DNA of 64,000 nt, taken from the NCBI RefSeq assembly GCF_900156535.1, contig NZ_FTNV01000002.1, positions 496,001 to 560,000 on the forward strand, written 5' to 3'. This document shows positions 20,190-28,030 of the stretch, piece after piece (the stretch's first letter is position 1; each line of letters starts with the position of its first letter). The notes below the pieces were generated by a model. The model was not told where the DNA came from. It did not search any database and worked only from the letters and a program-made list of their open reading frames with translations. Source of the DNA: Roseovarius nanhaiticus (GTDB lineage Bacteria; Pseudomonadota; Alphaproteobacteria; Rhodobacterales; Rhodobacteraceae). The position numbers and the translations under genes are program-made.

Positions 20190-21674
20190 ATGGGTAGAAA
20201 ACATTTCGGCGGCAAAAAGGGCTCGGGCGGGTCCAACGGCACCAAGGGATCGGGCCACGACAAGGCGAGCGCGGGCAAATCCTACTACAATGGCGGCGTC
20301 GAGGGCGACAGCTTTGCCAAGTGGTACGACACGCATCTCGCCAGCCAGATGGGCGGCGGCAAGAACGACGATGACGGCAAGGCCGGCTCCGGCGGGACGA
20401 AGGGCTCTGCCGGGACTAAGGGCACTAAGGGCACTAAGGGCACCAAGGGCTCTGATGGTACCAAAGGGACCAAGGGGTCCGGCGGAACCAAAGGATCTGC
20501 TGGCAGCAAGGGCTCCGGTGGCACCAAAGGGACCAAAGGATCTGACGGCATAAAGGGAACCAAGGGTACTCAGGGGTCTGGCGGCACAAAAGGCTCCGGT
20601 GGCACCAAGGGATCCGGCGGCACCAAGGGATCCGGCGGCGTCAAGGGCGGCACCGAAACGCTGGGCAAGACCACGATCACCCTGCAACTGGGCGATCAGC
20701 CCGCGGTCGATGTCACAATCAGCGAGACCGATACTGGTACGCTTTTCTTCAATCTTACTCCGACAACCTTCCTGTCGGATCAGGCCGATATAGACGGCAT
20801 CTTCCTGAACCTGGCGGATGACAGCCTGCTGAAATCGCTGAACTTCTTTCCCGAAGAGAACCAACGCGAAGTCACCGACATCCAGACCGATGCCAATAAC
20901 GTCACAACCTTGGCGAATGGCGCAAGCGTCCCAGAAGGATACGACATCGGCCTGCAATTCGGCCTCGTGCCGGACAGCACCGAGGGCAACGTCCAAACAG
21001 TCAACTTCACATTATGGTCGAGCGACGGGCCTTTGAGCCTCGAGGATATTGACCTCGACAGCATCGCAATGATCGTCGATAGCGACACCGAAAACCCGCT
21101 GGTCCTGAAGGTCACGTCGCTTGACGCCGACCCGAACGACGACATGAGCAACGCCGACGACGACGCGCCGGATGATGGCCAAGGCGCTGGCGGCACCAAG
21201 GGCTCCGGCGGCACCAAGGGATCCGGCGGTACCAAGGGCTCCGGCGGCACCAAGGGCTCCGGCGGTACCAAGGGCTCCGGTGGTACCAAAGGCTCCGGCG
21301 GCACCAAGGGATCCGGCGGCACCAAAGGCTCCGGCGGCACCAAGGGATCCGGCGGTACCAAAGGCTCCGGCGGCACCAAAGGCTCCGGCGGCACCAAAGG
21401 CTCCGGCGGCACCAAGGGATCCGGCGGCACCAAAGGCTCCGGCGGCACCAAAGGCTCCGGCGGGACGATCGGTGGGCATGCTCAATGGCAGGGTTGGCAT
21501 GCGTCGGCAGCGGCTGACAATTTGCCCGCCTATAGCGGCCATGCGGAGGATGAGAGCGGCATCACGACCGAGGACGCCCTCGCCCTCATGACCCAAGATG
21601 CCGACGACGTGAGCGACGACGCGCTGAACGGCAATGCGCCTGACGAAGATGACGAGGACTGGTACTTCGCCTGA
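20190..21674 (+). CDS. Proline-free collagen-like repeat protein, probably surface or secreted
   Basis: 494 residues from the ATG at 20190, with GGGAAG upstream. Residues 66-152 are 29 consecutive G-X-Y triplets (mostly GTK, GSG, GSD, GTQ) and about 332-424 are another run, chiefly 15 copies of the hexapeptide GGTKGS (= GTK-GSG). There is no proline at all in either run. Between them (about 153-332) lies an acidic, beta-rich segment (FFNLTPTTFLSD, GIFLNLADDSLLKSL, GYDIGLQFGLVP, VNFTLWSSDGPL) resembling a domain I recall from RTX-type secreted proteins (unchecked). The tail is highly acidic, ending EDDEDWYFA. No Sec signal is visible; an uncleaved C-terminal type I secretion signal is possible. 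Function unknown; surface matrix or adhesin is inference. Confidence 0.8.
   Translation: MGRKHFGGKKGSGGSNGTKGSGHDKASAGKSYYNGGVEGDSFAKWYDTHLASQMGGGKNDDDGKAGSGGTKGSAGTKGTKGTKGTKGSDGTKGTKGSGGTKGSAGSKGSGGTKGTKGSDGIKGTKGTQGSGGTKGSGGTKGSGGTKGSGGVKGGTETLGKTTITLQLGDQPAVDVTISETDTGTLFFNLTPTTFLSDQADIDGIFLNLADDSLLKSLNFFPEENQREVTDIQTDANNVTTLANGASVPEGYDIGLQFGLVPDSTEGNVQTVNFTLWSSDGPLSLEDIDLDSIAMIVDSDTENPLVLKVTSLDADPNDDMSNADDDAPDDGQGAGGTKGSGGTKGSGGTKGSGGTKGSGGTKGSGGTKGSGGTKGSGGTKGSGGTKGSGGTKGSGGTKGSGGTKGSGGTKGSGGTKGSGGTKGSGGTIGGHAQWQGWHASAAADNLPAYSGHAEDESGITTEDALALMTQDADDVSDDALNGNAPDEDDEDWYFA
20385..20645 (+). repeat. N-terminal G-X-Y repeat block of the collagen-like gene
   Basis: 29 in-frame nonanucleotides encoding G-X-Y triplets. 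Unit types are mixed (GTK, GSG, GSD, GSA, GSK, GIK, GTQ, GVK) and codons vary, so this block looks older than the downstream array. Confidence 0.9.
21189..21458 (+). repeat. Tandem array of 15 copies of an 18-base unit
   Basis: Fifteen uninterrupted 18-base units of the form GGCGGCACCAAGGGCTCC, differing only at third codon positions (GGT/GGC, AAG/AAA, TCC/TCG-type changes), each encoding GGTKGS. The array is in frame with the gene and ends in a variant GGTIGG. Near-identity at DNA level points to recent slippage or unequal crossing-over. Confidence 0.95.
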
Positions 21675-21696
21675 GCCGAAATCCCGAAAACAACGG

Positions 21697-21723
21697 CGGC
21701 GGCGCATCATGCGCCGCCGTTTT
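21697..21723 (+). terminator. Rho-independent terminator of the collagen-like gene
   Basis: A 9-base GC stem (CGGCGGCGC / GCGCCGCCG) around ATCAT, followed by TTTTGCGTT on the plus strand, about 23 bases after the stop codon. Confidence 0.8.
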
Positions 21724-21770
21724 GCGTTGCTCGTTTTTTGAATATTGGCCCGCACAGAAAATTTGCAGAC

Positions 21771-21803
21771 AGCAAAAAGGCGCATCCTTGCGGATGCGCC
21801 TTT
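21771..21803 (-). terminator. Rho-independent terminator of cspA
   Basis: Read on the minus strand this is AAAGGCGCATCC-GCAA-GGATGCGCCTTTTTGC: a 12-base perfect stem closed by a GCAA tetraloop (GNRA type) and followed by T5. It lies 40 bases past the cspA stop. Confidence 0.9.
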
Positions 21804-21842
21804 CCAAAAATTCAGATCGTCGAATACCCGAAAGGGGTAGCC

Positions 21843-22049
21843 TCAGGCCAGAGCGATATTGGTCGCGCTTTCGCGGCCATCACGGCCCGCTTCGACGTCG
21901 AACGTCACTTTCTGGTCGTCATTGAGGCCGGTCAGACCTGCCTGCTCGACGGCAGAAATATGGACGAAAACGTCCTTGCCGCCACCATCGGGCGCGATAA
22001 AGCCGAAGCCTTTAGTTGTGTTGAACCATTTGACGGTGCCATTAGCCAT
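21843..22049 (-). CDS. cspA: Cold-shock protein (CspA family)
   Basis: A 68-residue single cold-shock domain. RNP1 (KGFGFI, residues 13-18) and RNP2 (VFVHIS, 27-32) are intact, so it should bind single-stranded RNA and DNA as a chaperone of mRNA structure. The start has a strong AGGAG (TTTAGGAGTAAGACG before ATG). A strong terminator follows, so it is monocistronic. The paralogue number in this genome cannot be judged. Confidence 0.96.
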   Translation of the reverse strand: MANGTVKWFNTTKGFGFIAPDGGGKDVFVHISAVEQAGLTGLNDDQKVTFDVEAGRDGRESATNIALA

Positions 22050-22448
22050 CGTCTTACTCCTAAATTTAGTCTGCCCGCAGAATGCGGCAGGTCGGCCAAG
22101 TCAGTGCAAGATCGAATGACTGTCTCGGTTAGAGGAGCAGTGATGCCGATAAAGGTAACGTCGCTTGGGTCACATGCGCCTTTACCACGCAATAAGCAAG
22201 GGCCATGGCACAAAAGTGGAAAAATGGCGGAGAAGCGCCGGTCGGCCGCGCCGCGAAGCGTAGCCTTATTTCACCGTCTGGCGGGTTGCGGGCAATGCCC
22301 GTTTCCAAGCCCGGTAATGCGCCAGTGCCAAAACTCTGTGCGTTTTTACGCCTCGCATTATTTGAGGCCGCGCCGGTTGGTCCCTTCTCACAACTGGCAT
22401 TGGTGGCGCGGCATCGTTCGCGGACATGGCGGCCGATATCTTGGAGCG
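22050..22448. other. Intergenic region between cspA and a nucleotidyltransferase
   Basis: 399 bases. The part next to cspA (about 22050-22200) is its 5' untranslated leader and promoter side. The remainder lies downstream of the nucleotidyltransferase gene stop. Open frames here on either strand have no ribosome-binding site and no recognisable product. I saw no conserved RNA motif. Confidence 0.5.
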
Positions 22449-23270
22449 TCAGACGTTTGCGCGGGCCTTGGCCGTGCTTTCGTCCAGCGCGCGCTGCTGG
22501 CCGCGCGATACGGTCGTTACCGGCGTTCCAAAGAGCTCGGCCGCGCGGGCGGCATCTTCGGGCGTCTGAACGCCGGTCCAGTCAAGGCCGGTGATATCAA
22601 GCGCATGAAGCGTGCCAGCGCTCTCCAGCAAAGCCGCATGCGCCGCATCCGGCGCAGATTTCGGCCGCGCGGGGCCTTCGACGATCTGCGCGAGGCTCTT
22701 GAAAAAAGCCGGTCCCGCCTTGGCGCTGACCTTGTCGATCCCGATGGGAACACCCACCGTGATCGCCGGCTTCACCGCCGTGCCAAAATCAATAATCTGC
22801 ATCGCCTCATCCACCACGACGCGCCGCGCGCGCGCACCATTCGCGGCGCCACGATCAACGCAGAGGGCGTTTGGCTGGTCACTGTCAATCAGATTGCGCA
22901 GGATCTTGACCTCGAACACCATATCCGCGTCCAGCGAAATGAATTCCGACATCCCGATTGCCGGCGCCGCGCGCAAGAGAGCCTGCGCCACGCTCAAATC
23001 CTTGTATCGATCAGCCGTGACATAGGTCACTCGAATGCCCCGAAATGTCTTGTCGACAAAAGCCCTTATCGCGGCGCCAGCCGATCCGAGCACGATCACG
23101 AATTGCGAGATTCCACAGCTAAGGCAATTGCGGATGATCCGCTCGAGTACGAGAGAGCCGCCCACAACCTGGAGGCAGACCGGCACATCGCCGCCCAAAT
23201 CCATTGATGGAGGCCGCGTCCCCGCTGCCAGGATCACCGCGGTCGGGGCGCGCGTCGTTTCATATGCCAT
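22449..23270 (-). CDS. LicC/GlmU-N-like nucleotidyltransferase with degenerate signature
   Basis: A 273-residue nucleotidyltransferase-fold protein, closest in pattern to phosphocholine or 2-aminoethylphosphonate cytidylyltransferases (FISLDADMVFE acidic strand; VPIGIDKVSAKAGPAFFKSL). The N-terminus AVILAAGTRPPSMDLGGDVPVCLQVVGG aligns with the family's AVILAAG-x-G-x-R...RPKxL-x-xVGG, but the GxGxR loop is altered and the conserved Lys of RPKCL is Val. The D-x-D-like metal site is kept. It may be catalytically changed or inactive. AGGAGA precedes the ATG by about 12 bases. It stands alone, downstream of the tRNA-Ser in the same direction. Confidence 0.65.
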   Translation of the reverse strand: MAYETTRAPTAVILAAGTRPPSMDLGGDVPVCLQVVGGSLVLERIIRNCLSCGISQFVIVLGSAGAAIRAFVDKTFRGIRVTYVTADRYKDLSVAQALLRAAPAIGMSEFISLDADMVFEVKILRNLIDSDQPNALCVDRGAANGARARRVVVDEAMQIIDFGTAVKPAITVGVPIGIDKVSAKAGPAFFKSLAQIVEGPARPKSAPDAAHAALLESAGTLHALDITGLDWTGVQTPEDAARAAELFGTPVTTVSRGQQRALDESTAKARANV

Positions 23271-23712
23271 GTTGTCATGTCTCCTGCCAAAGGGCCGTGG
23301 TGGATGCCCGCATCGTGTCTATCTGCCAAGCGCCCGCTCGCGATGCAGCGCACCAGCCAAATTCGTCGAATTCCTGTCGATACGTCACCAGGCGTGGCCC
23401 GCATGTTGCGTGCCTAGCCTCACATCCCGCGACCGCCTGCCGCTACGCGATTATCTATCGAAACACGGCCGCAATGCCGCGGCCCGGAAATTTACGCTGA
23501 CGTAAACCTTTTTAAGACCTAGGCTTGAAGTCCAGAATTGCAAGGTCGCCCGCGCCGGAGCAACCACGGATGCAAACGCCATCAAATGCGAGAAAGTCGA
23601 GAAGCGAGCCACCAAGACTGGTGCCGCCCACTCTCACTCGCCGCGCAAATACGGAAACCACTGAAAGGATTGCGGCCCAAAACAGCCCAACCAGCTGTCT
23701 TTGGCAAGGAAA
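23271..23712. other. Intergenic region between tRNA-Ser and the nucleotidyltransferase
   Basis: 442 bases without a supportable gene. Short frames overlap the tRNA or lack start signals. The part nearest 23270 should hold the promoter of the nucleotidyltransferase. Nothing conserved was recognised. Confidence 0.4.
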
Positions 23713-23802
23713 TGGCGGAGACGATGGGATTCGAACCCACGAGACCCTTCCGGGCCTACTCCCTTAGCAGGGGAGCGCCTTCGACCACTCGGCCACGTCT
23801 CC
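23713..23802 (-). tRNA. tRNA-Ser (anticodon GCU)
   Basis: Read on the minus strand: acceptor GGAGACG, D-arm GGCCGAGTGGTCGAAGGC, anticodon arm CTCCCCTGCTAAGGGAG with anticodon GCT (reads AGC/AGU), a long class II variable arm (TAGGCCCGGAAGGGTCT), T-arm GGGTTCGAATCCC and 3' CGTCTCC-G-CCA with CCA encoded. Ninety bases, as expected for a class II tRNA. Confidence 0.97.
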
Positions 23803-24919
23803 ACCGACGCGTATAACCAAGCAAACAGAAGGGTTACAAGGCTAAAATCGCTCTTTTCAAAATTAGTCCCGTGGGCCTCAAAGCCGCCTGGAATAGCTTG
23901 AGGGGCATAGGCCATGAGTGCATTTGGGTTATATTTGACCGCTTTCTCGCTGTGTAAATGCAGCTCCGGGCTTTGAGGCTCGGGGCTGACGGCGGCTCCC
24001 GCATGGAATCGTAGCCGGAGAATTTCAGGCAAGTCACAAGCACATCGAGCAACCACTGCCGGGCAGACCGGTCAGGTTTTTGCACGCATTTTTTCAGAGA
24101 GACCTTCCGCGTCATGGCTCTCATCATCATCAGAACCTCAGCACTCCAGCCAAGGCAAGGGACGGTGACCTTTCAGAACCTCGAGAGCACCTCCGCGCCG
24201 GGTCATAATGGAATAAACCACTTCACCGATTGATGTCTGCCCTGCTCCCGAACGTCATCGACGCAGCCGCCCGACGGAATGCAGACGAGACGGCTGCCCG
24301 GCGCTGTGGCTAAATCAGAGGTCGCGAAAGCAAGGTGCCGCCCCAGCGCGTTGGACGCCGCGACATCGGGCGATAAAAACGGGGCTTTGGCATGTGTAGC
24401 CGGATTATCGCAATCTGGGCGGCTTCGGCAGCAGAAGGCCGAACCCGATCAGGTAGGTGCCAGCGTTTGAAAGCATATGCGCGTGGCTCTGCGAAAAATC
24501 CTCACCGAGCTCGATGATGGTCCTCTGGATCGCTGCGGTGCCAACCCGCGCAATCAGGTACATCAGATCCCCATGCACAGGTTGTTACGGTGGTCTCTGC
24601 TCCCTATGCCGCCCCCGGAACAGAACGCAGAAAACGGGTCGAAAAAATCAGGTGCCCCTCATCGACACCCACCCGCCGATCAAGACCAGCATGAAGGACC
24701 GGGCCCGCCCCAATGACGGCAATAGCCACTAAATAACGGAGGCTGGTCATCCTAATTTTCGTAGTGAAAATAGGGCCTGGCCGGAATGAGCTTGACCCAA
24801 AATTCTTGAGGGCCACGTACATCACAGTACGTATGCAAATCAAAAACTGCTTGCCGCCTACGCGGACGAGGCGCAAATCGCCTATGTCGCACCAGGCGCC
24901 ATGCATGCCACGGAGGCTT
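23803..24919. other. About 1.1 kb with no convincing gene
   Basis: No frame here has both a start signal and a recognisable product. Two minus-strand frames look mildly protein-like: 24405-24563 (MYLIARVGTAAIQRTI..., 52 residues, ending GLLLPKPPRLR) and 24604-24750 (MTSLRYLVAIAVIGAG..., 48 residues with a signal-peptide-like start). Neither matches a family I know; they may be remnants of decayed genes. Base composition is somewhat lower in GC than the neighbours. The tRNA-Ser promoter should lie near 23803-23860. Confidence 0.4.
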
Positions 24920-25162
24920 ATGACTGGTCAAATCATCGCAATGATCCTGCTCACACCGTTCGGGCTGGCGTTCATCTATGCGGGTGTCCATGAATATCTG
25001 CGTCTGAGATCCAGCGACGGCGCAAGTTACGGGCTCGTCTATGATGAGGAAACGGGAACAACGCATATTTCCGGCATCGCCGAGCATGAAGATGCCTACG
25101 ACCCCGAAGAGTTCGATCCCAATGATTTCAACGGATCCGATGACGAAGCCGGTAAATCTTGA
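24920..25162 (+). CDS. Small membrane protein with acidic tail (80 aa)
   Basis: The ATG at 24920 has CGGAGG at 24911-24916; upstream extensions lack such a signal. The 80-residue product has one N-terminal hydrophobic segment (IIAMILLTPFGLAFIYAGVH, residues 4-23) and a strongly acidic, Asp/Glu-rich C-terminus (EDAYDPEEFDPNDFNGSDDEA). No family recognised. yaeQ follows 173 bases downstream on the same strand. Confidence 0.6.
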   Translation: MTGQIIAMILLTPFGLAFIYAGVHEYLRLRSSDGASYGLVYDEETGTTHISGIAEHEDAYDPEEFDPNDFNGSDDEAGKS

Positions 25163-25335
25163 CGCGCGGACGCCTTGCCGGCCCCCAAACACCTATCTGC
25201 ATTGTAAAACCTGTGAATTTTGCGGCCTAAGTTCTGCCCAATTCCAAACGGTCTGACGGTCACGGGTCGTATCTGCTTTCTACGCATCATCAGACAGAGT
25301 AGTGAGCCCCGATCCGCGGAGGCTCAGGACAAACT

Positions 25336-25881
25336 ATGGCTCAGAATTCCACCATCTATAAAGTCGAGCTGTCGGTTTCTGACATGGATCGCCACTATTA
25401 CGAGGTCCACAAACTGACGGTCGCCAAGCATCCGTCCGAGACCGATGAGCGGTTGATGCTGCGTATTGTTGCCTTCGCCCTGAATGCCCATGAACACCTG
25501 GAATTGACAAAAGGACTGTCGACAGACAGCGAGCCCGACATCTGGCAAAAGAGCCTCAGCGGAGAGATCGACGTTTGGGTGGCCCTCGGGCTTCCCAGTG
25601 AGAAGGTCTTGCGCCAATCCTGCAGCAAAGCGGCAAAGGTGATTGTCTATCCCTACGGTGGCAGGACCGCAGAAGTTTGGTGGGACAAGGTCAAAAGCGG
25701 CACGACCCGGTTCGATAATCTGCAAGTCGTCAACTTTTCCGAGACCGATGCGGCGGCACTGGCCAAAATGGCAAGCCGTGCCATGAAGGTTCAGGTCAAT
25801 ATTCAGGACGCGGAAGTGATGGTCAGCGTCAATGAAGACACCATCTATGTCACGCCAGACATCTGGAAGGGCGCAGCCTAG
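25336..25881 (+). CDS. yaeQ: YaeQ family protein
   Basis: 181 residues matching YaeQ over its whole length: TIYKVELSVSDMDRHYYE at the N-terminus, HPSETDERLMLRIVAFAL, and EPDIWQKSLSGEIDVWVALGLPS in the centre. The family has a restriction-endonuclease-like fold (PD-D/E-x-K) and its cellular job is not established, although a link to transcription elongation was once proposed. The length is standard. It is probably monocistronic. Confidence 0.92.
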   Translation: MAQNSTIYKVELSVSDMDRHYYEVHKLTVAKHPSETDERLMLRIVAFALNAHEHLELTKGLSTDSEPDIWQKSLSGEIDVWVALGLPSEKVLRQSCSKAAKVIVYPYGGRTAEVWWDKVKSGTTRFDNLQVVNFSETDAAALAKMASRAMKVQVNIQDAEVMVSVNEDTIYVTPDIWKGAA

Positions 25882-26090
25882 CCCGGCAACGCTCGCGCCA
25901 AAGCGGGACCACGGCCACCCCGAACTGCGTTAGCTTGGCCTGACATCCATGATCCGATATAGGCGCGCGTGCGTCGCCCCTAAGACAACGATTGCGAAAC
26001 TCGGCGTGCCGGGACGGCCCCAAGCCCGCGGTCCAGTCGCCGCACATGGTGATTACTCCTGCGCCGGCAACAGCGTGATCCAATTCGGCG

Positions 26091-27113
26091 TCAAACCGAA
26101 TTCTGCAAACGCGTGACGATGCTTTGGGGGGTGACCGTTCCGATGACGGCGGCGTCCTCGATCACGTTGAGGGCGCTGTCCTCACCGCTCAGCCGGGCGA
26201 TCAGGTCGCGCACCGGGGTTTCCGCGGCCACATCGCCCGAGGCGCGCCCACCCGCCTGCCCCATCACATCGCGGGCGGTCAGCACGCCGAGCGGGTTCAT
26301 GTTGGCAACGAAATCGGCAACATACTCCGACGCGGGGTTCGAGAATATCTCGCGCGGGGTGCCGATCTGCACGATGCGCCCGCCCTCCATGATGGCAATG
26401 CGCTCGCCCAGCTTGAACGCCTCGTCGAGATCATGACTGACAAAGATGATTGAGCGTCTGAGATCGCGTTGCAGATCCAGCAACTCGTCCTGAAGCCGGG
26501 CACGGATCAGCGGATCCAGCGCGCTGAAAGGCTCGTCCATCAATAGGATCGGCGCCTCGGTGACCAGCGCCCGCGCAAGGCCGACGCGTTGCTGCATCCC
26601 GCCCGACAGCTCGCTGACCTTGCGGTCTGCCCATTCGTCGAGGCCAACCAGTGCCAGCTGCTTTTCGGCGCGCTCAAGCCGCTCCTTGCGGGGCACATCC
26701 GACAGTTCCAGCGCCAGTGCCACGTTGTCGCGCACATTGCGCCATGGCAGCAGGCCGAATTGCTGGAAGACCATCGACACGCATTCGCGCCGCACCCGGC
26801 GCAAATCGCGGGCCGAGCACTCCTGCACGTTGGCTGACCATGTGCCATCGTTCACCGCGACATGGCCGCGCGCCACCGGGTTCAGCCCATTCACCGCGCG
26901 CAAGAGCGTCGATTTGCCCGAACCGGACAGGCCCATCAAAACGAGGGTTTCCCCCTCGGCCACATCAAAGGTGCAGTCATGCACTCCCAGGACCTGCCCG
27001 GTCTCGGCCTCGATTTCCGAGCGGCTCAGCCCCTTGTCCATCAACGGGAGTGCCTTGTCCGGTGCATCACCGAAGACGATCGAGACATTCTGAAAAGAAA
27101 CTGCTGTTGTCAT
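26091..27113 (-). CDS. choV: Choline ABC transporter ATP-binding protein
   Basis: A 340-residue ATPase of the quaternary-amine (ProV/OpuAA) family. Walker A GLSGSGKST (about residues 59-67), signature LSGGMQQRVGLARAL, Walker B ILLMDEPFSALDP and the H-loop VSHDLDEAF are intact. The C-terminal extension (about 270-340) is shorter and more diverged than the paired CBS domains of ProV. The start overlaps the choW stop by 4 bases (ATGA), so V follows W in translation. Specificity for choline is inferred from the cognate binding protein choX. Confidence 0.9.
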   Translation of the reverse strand: MTTAVSFQNVSIVFGDAPDKALPLMDKGLSRSEIEAETGQVLGVHDCTFDVAEGETLVLMGLSGSGKSTLLRAVNGLNPVARGHVAVNDGTWSANVQECSARDLRRVRRECVSMVFQQFGLLPWRNVRDNVALALELSDVPRKERLERAEKQLALVGLDEWADRKVSELSGGMQQRVGLARALVTEAPILLMDEPFSALDPLIRARLQDELLDLQRDLRRSIIFVSHDLDEAFKLGERIAIMEGGRIVQIGTPREIFSNPASEYVADFVANMNPLGVLTARDVMGQAGGRASGDVAAETPVRDLIARLSGEDSALNVIEDAAVIGTVTPQSIVTRLQNSV

Positions 27114-27943
27114 TTGCTCTTCAGCCTCAGCATCCGGTCTAGCATGATGGCGACCACCACGATGATCAGACCGGATTCAAAGCCCAGTCCGCTATCCACC
27201 CGGTTCAGCGCCCGGACCACGGGCACGCCCAGCCCGTCCGCGCCCACCAGGGCGGCGATGACCACCATCGACAGCGACAGCATGATCGTCTGATTCAGTC
27301 CCGCCATGATTTGTGGCAGGGCATAGGGCAGTTCGATTTTCCACAAGGTCTGGCGGGGTTTGGCCCCGAAGGCCTGCGCCGCCTCCAAGAGGGAGGCCGG
27401 CGTCGATGAAATCCCCAGCTGTGTCAGGCGTATGGGGGCGGGCAGAACGAAAATGACCGTTGCGATCAGGCCCGGCACCATGCCGATACCGAAAAACACG
27501 ATCGCCGGGATCAGATAGACGAAGGGCGGCAGCGTCTGCATCAGATCAAGCACGGGGCGCAGCGTGCGATAGAGACGCGGGCGATGCGCCGCGGCAATGC
27601 CGATCGGCACGCCCACGCCCATGCAGACGAGGCAGGCCGAGAGCACCAGGGTCAGGCTTTCGGTGGTCTCCTCCCAATAGCCCTGATTGAGGATAAAGAG
27701 GAAACCCAGAACGATGAATGCAACGGTTTTCCAGTTGCGATGCAACGCCCAGGTCAGCGCCGCGAACGCGGCCACGATGATGAGGGGATGCGGCGTTTGC
27801 AGCACCCACAATATGGCATCGATCAAGCGCTCCATCGCCAGCGCAAGGCCGTCAAAGAAGACCGCACCGTTGATCTGAAGCCACTCGAGCGCGTCCTCGG
27901 CCACGGTGGCGATGGGGATCTTGTGGTCTGTCAGCCAATCCAT
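27110..27943 (-). CDS. choW: Choline ABC transporter permease
   Basis: A 277-residue inner-membrane permease of the ProW/OpuAB type with about 7 hydrophobic segments. The EAA-like loop that contacts the ATPase is seen as EAAQAFGAKPRQTLWKIELP, followed by ALPQIMAGLNQTIMLSLSMVVIAALVGADGLG. It lies between choX (87-base gap with a hairpin) and choV (4-base overlap), giving order choX-choW-choV on the minus strand. Confidence 0.9.
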   Translation of the reverse strand: MDWLTDHKIPIATVAEDALEWLQINGAVFFDGLALAMERLIDAILWVLQTPHPLIIVAAFAALTWALHRNWKTVAFIVLGFLFILNQGYWEETTESLTLVLSACLVCMGVGVPIGIAAAHRPRLYRTLRPVLDLMQTLPPFVYLIPAIVFFGIGMVPGLIATVIFVLPAPIRLTQLGISSTPASLLEAAQAFGAKPRQTLWKIELPYALPQIMAGLNQTIMLSLSMVVIAALVGADGLGVPVVRALNRVDSGLGFESGLIIVVVAIMLDRMLRLKSK

Positions 27944-27984
27944 TCAGGGGCCCCTCGGATCTGTTGCGCAAGAAGGAGACTGAC

Positions 27985-28011
27985 GGGCCCGCCGCTCTGG
28001 CAGGCGGACCC
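27985..28011 (-). other. Intercistronic hairpin between choX and choW
   Basis: On the minus-strand RNA: GGGUCCGCC - 9-base loop - GGCGGGCCC, nine pairs with one U-G. There is no U-tract, so it is more likely an mRNA-stabilising or partial-termination structure than a full terminator. Such hairpins after binding-protein genes are known to raise their expression over the permease. Confidence 0.6.
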
Positions 28012-28030
28012 TCACAGCCATACGGCTAGC

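Noticed and set aside
21189..21458. CRISPR array
   Set aside because: Repeats are directly adjacent 18-base units without spacers and are in frame within a coding sequence.
22205..22594. 129-codon plus-strand frame in the cspA-side intergenic region
   Set aside because: No ribosome-binding site, low-complexity Arg/Pro-rich product, and it runs into the antisense of the nucleotidyltransferase gene.
23451..23460. BioR-like box TTATCTAT
   Set aside because: Only half matches the TTATCTATAA palindrome and it is far from the biotin genes; none was found near bioMNY either.
24752..25192. 146-codon minus-strand frame
   Set aside because: It is antisense to the small membrane protein at 24920-25162, which has a clear ribosome-binding site and a transmembrane helix.
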